Translations under genes and position numbers: made by a program
Shown here: positions 23,001 to 30,348 of the stretch, piece after piece
Position numbering within the stretch: the stretch's first letter is position 1
Layout: every line of letters begins with the position of its first letter
Assembly (NCBI GenBank): GCA_035552275.1
Contig: DASZLR010000048.1
Span: forward strand, 1 to 35,868
Reading direction: 5' to 3'
DNA length: 35,868 nt
DNA from: DASVLX01 sp035552275
GTDB lineage: Bacteria > Actinomycetota > Actinomycetes > Mycobacteriales > Pseudonocardiaceae
The notes under the pieces: model-generated
What the model saw: only the letters and a program-made list of their open reading frames with translations
What the model was told of the DNA's origin: nothing
Database searches by the model: none

Positions 23001-23006
23001 AGGGTA
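23001..23006 (-). promoter_or_regulatory. -10 box of a probable leaderless moaA transcript
   Basis: TACCCT on the minus strand ends 7 nt before the moaA GTG. No molybdenum cofactor riboswitch-like structure fits between, so any control of moaA by cofactor must act through a protein. Confidence 0.42.
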
Positions 23007-23084
23007 ATCGTCGGTCGCGCGAAACAGCGCGATTCGCTGCCACGAAGCCGCTCCGGAGTACAGCTATCCTGATTCCATGCAAGC

Positions 23085-23110
23085 GGCTTACTAGATAAGC
23101 CTCTTAGTAT
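23085..23110 (+). promoter_or_regulatory. Palindromic operator and -10 box of the MarR gene
   Basis: GGCTTA (23085-23090) and TAAGCC (23096-23101) are perfect 6-bp arms around CTAGA, the size expected for a MarR dimer. Directly after comes CTTAGTAT, whose TAGTAT (23105-23110) could be the -10 box. CTTACTAG and CTTAGTAT also look like direct half-sites. The stretch is clearly more A/T-rich than its surroundings. Autoregulation by the MarR protein is the simplest reading. Confidence 0.55.
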
Positions 23111-23141
23111 GGAAGTGAAGTCCTACTCAGAGGTGAGCACC

Positions 23142-23612
23142 ATGTCGAAACCCCCGGTGTCCCCGGACACCCTGGCCCGGTTCGCCGCACTCGGCCGCGA
23201 GCTGAGCGCCGTCACCGTCATGCTGCACAGTCAGATCGCCGAGCGGGTCGGCCTGTCCGCGACCGACCACAAGTGCCTCGATCTCGCCGTGCGCGCGGAC
23301 CATCCGCTGACCGCCGGCGAGATCGCCGGGCTGTCCGGGCTGTCCACCGGCGCGGTGACCGGGGTGATCGACCGGTTGGAGCGAGCCGGGTTCGTCCGCC
23401 GGGTGCGCGATCCGCACGACCGGCGCAAGGTGCTGGTGGAGGTGTCGCCGGGCAGCTTGTCCCGGTACGGGAACGCGTTCGACGGGCTGACCGAGGCACT
23501 CGAACGGGTGATGTCCGGCTACACCGCCGACGAGCTGGCGATCGTCGAGCGGTACTTCACCGAGATGATCGCCGAGATGGCCGGACACAAGGACAAGATG
23601 GCCACCCGGTAG
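23142..23612 (+). CDS. MarR family transcriptional regulator
   Basis: A 156-residue MarR-type dimeric repressor or activator. The winged helix-turn-helix runs LTAGEIAGLSGLSTGAVTGVIDRLERAGFVRR, and the wing is DPHDRRKVLVEV with the conserved DxRxxxV pattern. Helices before and after form the dimer interface (YTADELAIVERYFTEM). ATG 23142 has AGAGGTGAG at 23130-23138; the upstream frame to 23109 lacks support. It is divergent from moaA and precedes the molybdate transporter operon. Its ligand and targets are unknown. Because the palindrome at 23085 lies between it and moaA, it might also affect moaA, but the moaA promoter is about 80 bp away. Confidence 0.88.
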   Translation: MSKPPVSPDTLARFAALGRELSAVTVMLHSQIAERVGLSATDHKCLDLAVRADHPLTAGEIAGLSGLSTGAVTGVIDRLERAGFVRRVRDPHDRRKVLVEVSPGSLSRYGNAFDGLTEALERVMSGYTADELAIVERYFTEMIAEMAGHKDKMATR

Positions 23613-23679
23613 ACCCATATATAGGTCCGGCATTGGGGCACGATGGCCCGTGACAGCTCCGCAGCCGCGGAGTTATGGT
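23612..23679 (+). promoter_or_regulatory. Regulatory region of the molybdate operon
   Basis: Three elements follow the MarR stop. GACC-CATATATA-GGTC (23612-23627) is an A/T-rich interrupted palindrome, unusual in this DNA. CTCCGC-AGCC-GCGGAG (23657-23672) is a 6-bp-arm hairpin or operator directly before TATGGT (23674-23679). TATGGT is a -10 box 7 nt before the GTG at 23687. The second inverted repeat covers the -35/-10 spacer, a natural position for a repressor site, possibly for the TOBE regulator itself. Confidence 0.5.
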
Positions 23680-23686
23680 CCTCGTC

Positions 23687-24091
23687 GTGCCGCAGTTCCG
23701 ATTTTCCGAGGCCGCCAGGCTGCTCGGGGTCAGTGACGACACGGTCCGGCGCTGGGTGGACGGCGGCCTGCTGACCGCCGGCCTGGACTCGGCCGGCCGC
23801 AAGGTCGTGGACGGCGCCGAACTGGCCCGGTTCGCCAAGGCCCAGGCCACCGAGGTCGCCGACCCGTCGGACGTCGGCCGGTCGGCCCGCAACCAGTTCG
23901 TCGGTCTGGTCACCGAGGTGATCGCGGACCGGGTGATGGCCCAGGTGGAGATGCAGTGCGGGCCACATCGGGTGGTGTCGCTGATGAGCACCGAGGCGGT
24001 CCACGAACTCGGCCTCGCACCCGGTGTGCTCGCGGTCGCCGTCGTCAAGTCCACCCAGGTGGTTGTCGAGACTCCCGGAAGCAGGCCATGA
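23687..24091 (+). CDS. HTH-TOBE molybdate-responsive regulator candidate
   Basis: A 134-residue two-domain protein. Residues 1-45 are a MerR/excisionase-type helix-turn-helix (FRFSEAARLLGVSDDTVRRWVDGG). Residues about 65-133 are a TOBE (molybdate-binding) domain (RNQFVGLVTEVIADRVMAQVEM ... VVSLMSTEAVHELGLAPG). The build resembles ModE-like regulators, with a different DNA-binding domain. GTG 23687 is preferred because a -10 box lies 7 nt upstream; ATG 23675 lies inside that box. The stop overlaps modA (ATGA), so sensor and transporter are co-translated. I infer repression of the modABC operon by molybdate-bound protein. Confidence 0.82.
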   Translation: MPQFRFSEAARLLGVSDDTVRRWVDGGLLTAGLDSAGRKVVDGAELARFAKAQATEVADPSDVGRSARNQFVGLVTEVIADRVMAQVEMQCGPHRVVSLMSTEAVHELGLAPGVLAVAVVKSTQVVVETPGSRP

Positions 24092-24957
24092 GAAAACCCC
24101 CCGTCGTGCTGGCCGTCTCCGCTGTGCTGCTGATCGGCGGGCTCGCCGGCTGCGCCTCGACCGCCAGCGCGTCCAGCGCGAGTTCGCCGGGCGCCGCGCG
24201 GGTGCTCTACGCCGGTTCGCTGGCCAACCTGATGGAGCACGACCTCGGTCCGGCGTTCCAGCAGGCCACCGGCGGCACGTTCGAGGGCGTCGGCGCCGGG
24301 TCCACCCAGTTGGTGACCGAGATCAAGGGCAGGACGACCCTCGCCGACGTGTTCATCAGCGCGAGCACCGACGCCGACAGCGGCCTGATCGGCGCCGGCA
24401 ACGGCGATTGGGAGTCCTGGTACGCCACCTTCGCCACCGCCCCGCTGGTCATCGGCTACAACCCGAACAGCACGTTCGCCGCCGACCTGCGCGGCAAGCC
24501 GTGGCAGCAGGTGATCACCGAACCGGGCTTCCGGATGGGCAGCACCGATCCGAAGCTGGACCCCAAGGGCAAGCTGGCCGCGCAGGCGCTGACCGAGGCC
24601 AGGATCAGTTCCGGCGCGGTCTCGGTGTTCCCCGAGGAGCAACTGGTCGGCCGGTTGCAGTCCGGGCAGCTCGACGCCGGATTCTTCTACTCCAATGAGG
24701 CCGCCGAGCAGAACATCCCGACCATCGGGCTGGGTTCGATCGGGTTGGGTTCGGTCAAGCTCCAGGCGACGTACACGGTGACCGTGCTCAACCGCGCGCC
24801 GGACCAGACCGCCGCCATCAGCTTCGTGCGGTACCTGCTCGGCGCGGCTGGGCAGGCCTTGCTGCGCAAGCACGGGCTGACCCTGCGGCCGGTCACCGTC
24901 ACCGGTGACAGCGGCGCGGTGCCGGCCGAGCTGCGCGGAGCGCTGCGCGTCGGATGA
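24088..24957 (+). CDS. modA: Molybdate/tungstate ABC transporter substrate-binding lipoprotein
   Basis: A 289-residue lipoprotein. The signal sequence (VVLAVSAVLLIGGL) ends in the lipobox LAGC at about residue 22. The mature domain begins ARVLYAGSLANLMEHDLGPAF and continues GVGAGSTQLVTEIKG and ADVFISASTDAD, which is closer to the WtpA/ModA-like group than to classic E. coli ModA. QLDAGFFYSNEA near residue 200 is the second ligand-binding segment. It captures molybdate or tungstate at the cell surface. It overlaps the regulator before it and the fused transporter gene after it by ATGA at each end, giving a tight three-gene operon. Molybdate as ligand is inferred from context and family. Confidence 0.87.
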   Translation: MRKPPVVLAVSAVLLIGGLAGCASTASASSASSPGAARVLYAGSLANLMEHDLGPAFQQATGGTFEGVGAGSTQLVTEIKGRTTLADVFISASTDADSGLIGAGNGDWESWYATFATAPLVIGYNPNSTFAADLRGKPWQQVITEPGFRMGSTDPKLDPKGKLAAQALTEARISSGAVSVFPEEQLVGRLQSGQLDAGFFYSNEAAEQNIPTIGLGSIGLGSVKLQATYTVTVLNRAPDQTAAISFVRYLLGAAGQALLRKHGLTLRPVTVTGDSGAVPAELRGALRVG

Positions 24958-26771
24958 GCTGGCGCACGCCGCTGCCCTGGCTGGGCGGCCTGCTGCTGCT
25001 CTACCTGCTGGTGCCGCTGGTCGCCTTCGTGGTCCGGCTGCCCGGCACGCCGACCGCCGGGATGGCCGCGCCGGGCGTCGGCGACGCGCTGGTGGTCTCG
25101 CTGGTCACCGCCAGCATCAGCACGGCGATCATCACCGTCCTGGGTGTTCCGCTGGGTTATCTGCTGGCGCAGGCTCGCGGCCGGCTGGCCGGCGTCCTCG
25201 GGGTGCTGATCCAGCTTCCGCTGGCGCTGCCCCCGCTGATCAGCGGCGTGCTGCTGATCTATCTGGTCGGCCCGTACACACCATTGGGTGAACTGTTCGG
25301 CGACCGGCTCACGGACGACACGATCGGCATCGTGCTGGCGCAGACGTTCGTCGCCGCGCCGTTCCTGATCGTCTCGGCGCGGGCCGCGTTCGCCGCCGTC
25401 GATCCGGCGCTGGCCGAGGTCGCCGCGACGCTTGGCCACGGCCCGTGGTCGAGGGCGTGGCGGGTCGAGCTGCCCGGCGCGATCGGCGGGGTGCGGGCCG
25501 GGATGCTGCTGGCCTGGCTGCGGGCGTTCGGCGAGTTCGGCGCCACCGTGGTGCTGGCGTACCACCCGTTCTCGTTGCCGGTCTTCGCCTTCGTGCAGTT
25601 CAGCAGTACCGGGCTGACCGCGACCACGATCCCGGTCGCGGTCACCCTGGCGGCGGCGCTGATCGTGCTGCTGCTGGCCGACCGCCGCCCGCGCCGGTCC
25701 GCCGGTCGCGGCAAGACGCTGGTGATTCCAGAACCCCGACGACCGGCGGCGATTCCCAGCCCACGGCTGGACTTCGAGGTCCGGGCCAGGTTGGGCGGGT
25801 TCACCGTGGACGTCGCGCACACCGGTCGGGGCCGCCAGCTGGCCCTGCTCGGCGCGTCCGGCGCGGGCAAATCGGCCACCCTGCGGCTGCTCGCCGGCCT
25901 GCTGCGCGCCGAGTCCGGTCGGGTCGCGCTGGATGACGTGGACATCAGTGGGTTGCCGGTCGAGCGGCGCGGGATCGGTTATCTGCCACAGGACTCGACG
26001 CTGTTGCCGAATGTGCCGGTGTGGCGGCAGATCACCTTCGGGGTCGGCGCGGACCCGGCGCTGGGCGCGTACTGGCTGGACCGGCTGCAACTCGACGGCC
26101 TGGCCGACCGGCGGCCCGATCAGCTGTCCGGCGGCCAGCGTCGGCGGGTGGCGCTGGCGCGGGCGCTGGTCCGGCAGCCACGATTGTTGTTGTTGGACGA
26201 GCCGTTCACCGGTTTGGACGCACCGGTCCGCGACGAACTGCGGCGGGCGCTGCGGAAACTGCAGCGGGACACGGCGTTGACCACGGTGCTGGTCACCCAT
26301 GATCCGGAGGAGGCGGCGTTGCTCGCCGACGAGATCGTCGTGCTGGCCGACGGGCGGGTGTTGCAGGCCGGGCCGACCCGTGAGGTGCTGAGCCACCCGG
26401 CCACACCGGCGGCCGCGCGGCTGCTCGGCGTGCGCAATCTCGGCGAGGGCGTCATCGAGCCGGATGGCGTGCTGCGCGCCGGTTCGCTGCGGATCGAGGC
26501 CGGCGTCGACGTGCCGGCGGGCGCCGCGGTGAGCTGGTGTGTGCGGCCGGAGGCCGTCCAGTTGGCGGCCAGCCATCCTGGGACCGACGGCCATCCTGGG
26601 ACGGTGACCGATGTGCTGCACCTGGGTCCGGTCGCCGAGCTGACGGTCGCACTGGCCGGCGGTGGCGAGCTGACCGTGAGCGTGCCCGGGGCCGTGGCGC
26701 CCGAGACCGGCGCGGCCTGCCGGATCGTGGTGCCGCCGGACGCGGTCACCGTGTGGGTCGACCATTCGTAA
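24954..26771 (+). CDS. modBC: Fused molybdate ABC transporter permease and ATPase (ModB-ModC)
   Basis: A 605-residue fusion. Residues 1-245 are the permease with five or six membrane helices and the ATPase-docking EAA-type loop EVAATLGHGPWSRAWRVELPG (155-175). A linker of about 25 residues joins the ATPase: Walker A GASGAGKS (300-307), Q-loop LPQDS, signature LSGGQ (391-395), Walker B LLLLDEP (411-417) and H-loop THD (448-450). The C-terminus (about 500-605) is a TOBE-type regulatory domain. One gene thus supplies both membrane and motor parts; two copies would form the transporter. An 18-bp direct repeat at 26573-26604 adds a second HPGT in the C-terminal part. It starts by ATGA overlap with modA. 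Confidence 0.92.
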   Translation: MSWRTPLPWLGGLLLLYLLVPLVAFVVRLPGTPTAGMAAPGVGDALVVSLVTASISTAIITVLGVPLGYLLAQARGRLAGVLGVLIQLPLALPPLISGVLLIYLVGPYTPLGELFGDRLTDDTIGIVLAQTFVAAPFLIVSARAAFAAVDPALAEVAATLGHGPWSRAWRVELPGAIGGVRAGMLLAWLRAFGEFGATVVLAYHPFSLPVFAFVQFSSTGLTATTIPVAVTLAAALIVLLLADRRPRRSAGRGKTLVIPEPRRPAAIPSPRLDFEVRARLGGFTVDVAHTGRGRQLALLGASGAGKSATLRLLAGLLRAESGRVALDDVDISGLPVERRGIGYLPQDSTLLPNVPVWRQITFGVGADPALGAYWLDRLQLDGLADRRPDQLSGGQRRRVALARALVRQPRLLLLDEPFTGLDAPVRDELRRALRKLQRDTALTTVLVTHDPEEAALLADEIVVLADGRVLQAGPTREVLSHPATPAAARLLGVRNLGEGVIEPDGVLRAGSLRIEAGVDVPAGAAVSWCVRPEAVQLAASHPGTDGHPGTVTDVLHLGPVAELTVALAGGGELTVSVPGAVAPETGAACRIVVPPDAVTVWVDHS

Positions 26772-26820
26772 CGAATCCGGACCGACACGGGGTGCGACGT
26801 GCGTCGTTATGCACAGCGCC

Positions 26821-26826
26821 TATCGT
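26821..26826 (+). promoter_or_regulatory. -10 box upstream of the metallophosphoesterase gene
   Basis: TATCGT ends 7 nt before an in-frame GTG at 26834, allowing a leaderless start. The alternative start GTG 26855 has GGAGGGG upstream and would use the same promoter with a short leader. Confidence 0.35.
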
Positions 26827-26854
26827 GATTGTTGTGGACACGGAGGGGACGTCC

Positions 26855-27667
26855 GTGGCGGCGGAACCGGAGGGCTCGGCCACCTACGTGATCGGGGACG
26901 TGCACGGGCACCGGGCCGAACTGGTGTCCGCGCTGAACGCTGCCGGCCTGCTCGACGATGACGAGGTCTGGGCCGGCGGCGACGCGAATCTGTGGTTCCT
27001 GGGCGACTTCTTCGATCGCGGTCCGGACGGGCTGGGCATCGTCGAGCTGGTGATGCGGCTGGCCGACGAGGCCGAGGCGGCCGGCGGCCGGGTGCACGCG
27101 CTGCTGGGCAATCACGAGATCCTGGCATTGGGCATGCACCGGTTCGGCGACACCGAGGTGCCGTCCGAGTTCGGTCCGCGCAGCTTCCGGCGCAGCTGGG
27201 AGCTCAACGGCGGCCAGGAGGGCGACCAGCACGCGCTGTCCGACCGGCACGTCAAGTGGCTGGTCGAGCTGCCGGTGCTGGCGCGCGCCGCTGACCACCT
27301 GCTGATGCACTCCGACACCATCGAGTACTTCCGCTGGGGCCGGACCGAGGACGAGATCAACACCGCGGTTCGCGAACTGCTCGCCGGCGACGACATCGCC
27401 GAGTGGTGGGAGTGCTGGCGGCGGATGACCACCCGGTACGCCTTCCGCGGCGTGCACGGCCCGCAGGTGGCGGGCGAGGTGCTGAGCGTGTTGGGCGGCA
27501 AGCAGATCGTGCACGGGCACAGCGTGATCTCCGAGCAGTTGGGCATCGGCCCGGACGAGGTCGACGGCCCGTACCTGTACGCCGACGGCAAGGTGCTGAA
27601 CGTCGACGCCGGCCTGTTCGTCGGCGGCCCGTGTCTGGTCGTCCAGCTACCCTGGTCTGACATCTAG
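26855..27667 (+). CDS. Metallophosphoesterase (Ser/Thr phosphatase-like)
   Basis: A 270-residue calcineurin-like phosphoesterase. The metal-binding motifs are in order: GDVHGH (about 14-19), GDFFDRG, GNHE, later LLMHSD and VHGHS. The family contains protein phosphatases and diadenosine tetraphosphate hydrolases, and the substrate is not evident here. No signal peptide or membrane segment. GTG 26855 is chosen for its strong GGAGGGG 6 nt upstream; GTGs at 26825 and 26834 are in frame, and the latter would suit a leaderless transcript. The protein would then be 7-10 residues longer. It follows the molybdate operon in the same direction after an 83-bp gap and is probably separate. Confidence 0.85.
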   Translation: MAAEPEGSATYVIGDVHGHRAELVSALNAAGLLDDDEVWAGGDANLWFLGDFFDRGPDGLGIVELVMRLADEAEAAGGRVHALLGNHEILALGMHRFGDTEVPSEFGPRSFRRSWELNGGQEGDQHALSDRHVKWLVELPVLARAADHLLMHSDTIEYFRWGRTEDEINTAVRELLAGDDIAEWWECWRRMTTRYAFRGVHGPQVAGEVLSVLGGKQIVHGHSVISEQLGIGPDEVDGPYLYADGKVLNVDAGLFVGGPCLVVQLPWSDI

Positions 27668-27791
27668 CGCCCGGACAGGTTGCAGTCGAACGACGGGGTG
27701 TAGTCTCTTGTCACCATTTGTGATCGCGTGACTGTGGATGCCCGTGAGAGACTGGGGTAAGCCATGCCGCGCGACCGTGACGAGGGAGCCC
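27668..27791 (+). promoter_or_regulatory. Intergenic region before the Uma2 gene, with small inverted repeat
   Basis: TCAC (27711-27714) and GTGA (27720-27723) flank CATTT inside a T-rich stretch. TAGTCT (27701-27706) could be a -10 box. GAGGGAG at 27782-27788 is the ribosome-binding site of the next gene. No terminator is evident for the phosphoesterase gene. Confidence 0.3.
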
Positions 27792-28394
27792 ATGAGTGCC
27801 GCACTTGCTGACCAGGAGGCTGTTGATCCAGTCCTCAGCCACAACGGTCCGTGGACAATCGAGGACATCGAGGCTTTGCCCGACTGCGGCAACCACACGC
27901 GGTACGAGCTGCTCACTCCGGGCGTTCTAACCGTGAGCCCAGCTCCGGGAACGTTGCACCAACGAGCATCGCGACGACTTGCTTGTTTGCTTGATCCCGC
28001 AGTTTCGGCTGCGGGCATAGACGCAGAAGTGTTGGAGGCGGTCAATGTCGTGCTGCCAGACGGCCGGCTGGCGATTCCGGACGTCTTGATCGTCGAAGGC
28101 AAGTTCGCGGACGCCAATCCGACAAAGTACCCGCCGGAAGCTGTCATCGCCGTGATCGAGATCGTGTCGCCGGGTAGCGAGCCACAGGATCGGATGGTCA
28201 AGCCTCAGGTCTATGCCAAGGCGGACATCGGCGTTTACTGGCGGTTCGAGTTGGAGCCGAAGCCGCACATTCTGGCGTACGAGCTTCGTCGCGGCCGGTT
28301 CGTCCACGTGGACACCGCGCCGGCCGGCGAGCGCACGACCATTCCGGTTCCCTTTCCCGTCGAGGTCGACCCGCTTGAGCTGACCCGGCGGTAG
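27792..28394 (+). CDS. Uma2 family (DUF820) restriction-endonuclease-like protein
   Basis: A 200-residue protein with the PD-(D/E)xK nuclease fold of the Uma2/DUF820 family. WTIEDIEALPDCGNHTRYELLTPG is the usual start. PDVLIVE gives the metal-binding Asp, and VIEIVSPGSEPQDRMVKPQVYAKADIGVYW gives the Glu, Lys and C-terminal helix. The function of this large family is not settled; many genomes carry several copies. ATG 27792 has GAGGGAG at 27782-27788; the upstream frame is ignored. Codon use is less GC-rich at third positions than in neighbours (for example CTAACC, TTGCTTGTTTGCTTG), a sign of later acquisition. It stands alone. Confidence 0.83.
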   Translation: MSAALADQEAVDPVLSHNGPWTIEDIEALPDCGNHTRYELLTPGVLTVSPAPGTLHQRASRRLACLLDPAVSAAGIDAEVLEAVNVVLPDGRLAIPDVLIVEGKFADANPTKYPPEAVIAVIEIVSPGSEPQDRMVKPQVYAKADIGVYWRFELEPKPHILAYELRRGRFVHVDTAPAGERTTIPVPFPVEVDPLELTRR

Positions 28395-28469
28395 CCAACG
28401 GTCGACTTGGGGGCGAGTTCGGGCGACGATGGTGGGCGTCACACGCCGTCGTGCTCGCCGGAGGTCGCC

Positions 28470-30143
28470 ATGCCCGCAGTGCCCCCAGTGCCCGCGGTGC
28501 CCCCAGCGCCCAGCTACGCATCCGGCACATCCACCGTTCCGCTGCTCGGGGACACGATCGGCGGCAATTTCGACCGGACGGCCGCCCGGTTCGGCGACCG
28601 CGAGGCGCTGGTTGAGTTCGCCACCGGTCGGACCTGGACATACCGCGAGCTGGCTGCCGAGATCGACACCGTCGCGCTCGGCCTGACCGAACTGGGCGTG
28701 GGCAAGGGCGATCGGGTCGGGATCTGGTCGCCGAACCGCGCCGAGTGGGTGTTCACCCAGTACGCGACGGCGAAGATCGGCGCGATCCTGGTCAACATCA
28801 ACCCGTCCTACCGGGTCAGCGAGCTGGGTTACGTGCTCCAGCAGTCCGGCGTGCGCACGCTGGTCTCGGCGGCCGAGTTCAGGACCTCGAACTATGCCGC
28901 GATGATCGAGGAAGTCCGGCCGAACTGCCCGGACCTGGTGGACGTGCTGTTGCTGGACGGTGGCGACGGGGGTGGGGAGCAGTGGGCGGACCTGCTCGCC
29001 CAGGGCGGCGCGGCGGATCGCGACCGGCTGACCGAGATCGGCGCGAGTCTGTCCCCGGACGACCCGATCAACATCCAGTACACCTCCGGCACCACCGGCT
29101 TCCCCAAGGGCGCGACGCTGTCCCACCACAATATCCTCAACAACGGATTCTTCGTCGGTGAGCTGTGCGGCTACACCGAAATCGACCGCATTTGCGTTCC
29201 GGTGCCTTTTTATCATTGTTTCGGAATGGTCATGGGTAATCTCGCGGCGACCACCCACGGCGCCTGCGTGGTGATTCCGACGCCCGCCTTCGAGCCGGCG
29301 GCGACCCTCCGTGCGGTCGCCGAGCGGCGCTGCACCTCGCTGTACGGGGTGCCGACGATGTTCATCGCCGAGCTGAACTCGCCGGAGATCGACTCGCTCG
29401 ACCTGTCCGCGCTGCGCACCGGGATCATGGCCGGCTCGCCGTGCCCGGTCGAGGTGATGAAGCAGGTCATCGACCGGATGGGCATGGCGGAGGTGTCCAT
29501 CTGCTACGGCATGACGGAGACCTCGCCGGTGTCCACCCAGACCCGACGGGACGACTCGCTGGAACGGCGCGTGTCGACCGTTGGCCAGGTCGGGCCGCAT
29601 CTGGAGGTCAAGATCGTCGACCCGGTCAGCGGCCTGACCGTGCCGCGCGGCGAGCCCGGCGAGCTGTGCACCCGGGGCTATTCGGTGATGCTGGGCTACT
29701 GGAACCAGCCGGACAAGACCGCCGAGGTCATCGACGCGGCCCGCTGGATGCACACCGGCGACCTGGCCGCCATGGACGACGAGGGCTTCGTCAACATCAC
29801 CGGCCGGATCAAGGACATGGTCATTCGCGGCGGGGAGAACATCTATCCGCGCGAGGTGGAGGAATTCCTCTACACCCATCCGGACATTGTGGACGCTCAG
29901 GTGATCGGCGTGCCCGATGATCGCTACGGCGAGGAGCTGATGGCGTGGATCCGGCTCCGGCCCGGCGCCGGGCCGATCACCGCCGAATCGCTGCGCGAAT
30001 TCTGCGCCGGAAAGCTGGCGCAGTACAAGATTCCGCGCTATGTGCACCTGGTGGACGAATTTCCGATGACGGTCACCGGCAAGGTCCGCAAGGTCGAGAT
30101 GCGCGCCGCCGCGCTGGACATCCTCGGCCTCCGCGCCCGATAA
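28470..30143 (+). CDS. AMP-dependent acyl-CoA synthetase (FadD-like)
   Basis: A 557-residue adenylate-forming enzyme, activating a carboxylic acid as acyl-AMP and then acyl-CoA. The P-loop YTSGTTGFPKG is at 204-214 and YGMTE at 346-350. MHTGDLA, GRIKDMVIRGGENIYPREVEE and the C-terminal catalytic Lys in MTVTGKVRKVEMR follow. PFYHCFGMVMGN resembles medium- or long-chain fatty acid-CoA ligases, but the acid is not known. ATG 28470 has GGAGG 5 nt upstream. The N-terminus starts with a Pro-Val/Ala repeat encoded by near-repeats of GTGCCC, probably an unstructured extension. Monocistronic in this view, convergent with the broken yccF and the lipoprotein operon. Confidence 0.9.
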   Translation: MPAVPPVPAVPPAPSYASGTSTVPLLGDTIGGNFDRTAARFGDREALVEFATGRTWTYRELAAEIDTVALGLTELGVGKGDRVGIWSPNRAEWVFTQYATAKIGAILVNINPSYRVSELGYVLQQSGVRTLVSAAEFRTSNYAAMIEEVRPNCPDLVDVLLLDGGDGGGEQWADLLAQGGAADRDRLTEIGASLSPDDPINIQYTSGTTGFPKGATLSHHNILNNGFFVGELCGYTEIDRICVPVPFYHCFGMVMGNLAATTHGACVVIPTPAFEPAATLRAVAERRCTSLYGVPTMFIAELNSPEIDSLDLSALRTGIMAGSPCPVEVMKQVIDRMGMAEVSICYGMTETSPVSTQTRRDDSLERRVSTVGQVGPHLEVKIVDPVSGLTVPRGEPGELCTRGYSVMLGYWNQPDKTAEVIDAARWMHTGDLAAMDDEGFVNITGRIKDMVIRGGENIYPREVEEFLYTHPDIVDAQVIGVPDDRYGEELMAWIRLRPGAGPITAESLREFCAGKLAQYKIPRYVHLVDEFPMTVTGKVRKVEMRAAALDILGLRAR

Positions 30144-30155
30144 CGCTGGACAACG

Positions 30156-30331
30156 CTAGCGATACCACACCGCGTCAGTGGGCACGATCTCGTGCCCGAG
30201 CGCCAGCCACCAGCCGGCCAGGATGATCCACAGCACGTTGCCGAGGAACGATCCGGCGCCCGCGTCGCGGCGGCCAACGCCATCCAGAAACCGGCCAGCA
30301 CCAGCCAGATCAGGTTGAGGATCGTGCGCAC
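30156..30331 (-). pseudogene. yccF: Broken yccF (two internal deletions, frameshift)
   Basis: On the minus strand GTG 30331, with GGGAGG 9 nt upstream, begins MRTILNLIWLVLAGFWMAL, the exact style of a YccF domain start. The frame then shifts: in another frame one reads GRRDAGAGSFLGNVLWII, LAGWWLALG and HEIVPTDAVWYR, ending at TAG 30156. In intact actinobacterial YccF (about 130 residues) the first helix is followed by some 50 more residues before GAGS. Another 30 or so lie between LALG and the C-terminal EIVP. Both are missing here. The start signal is intact, so this is a recently or partly decayed last gene of the operon. A sequencing error could explain a frameshift but not the missing blocks. 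Confidence 0.75.
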
Positions 30332-30348
30332 GGCGCGGACCTCCCTCG

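Noticed and set aside
26573..26604. Tandem direct repeat with 18-bp period
   Set aside because: It lies inside the coding sequence of the ModB-ModC fusion and stays in frame (repeated HPGT); a small coding duplication, not a regulatory array.
27738..27791. Longer start for the Uma2 protein
   Set aside because: The added residues do not match the family start, and ATG 27792 has a good ribosome-binding site.
28470..28520. Near-repeats of GTGCCC at the start of the acyl-CoA synthetase gene
   Set aside because: They encode a Pro-Val/Ala-Pro extension in frame; not long enough to be a distinct repeat element.
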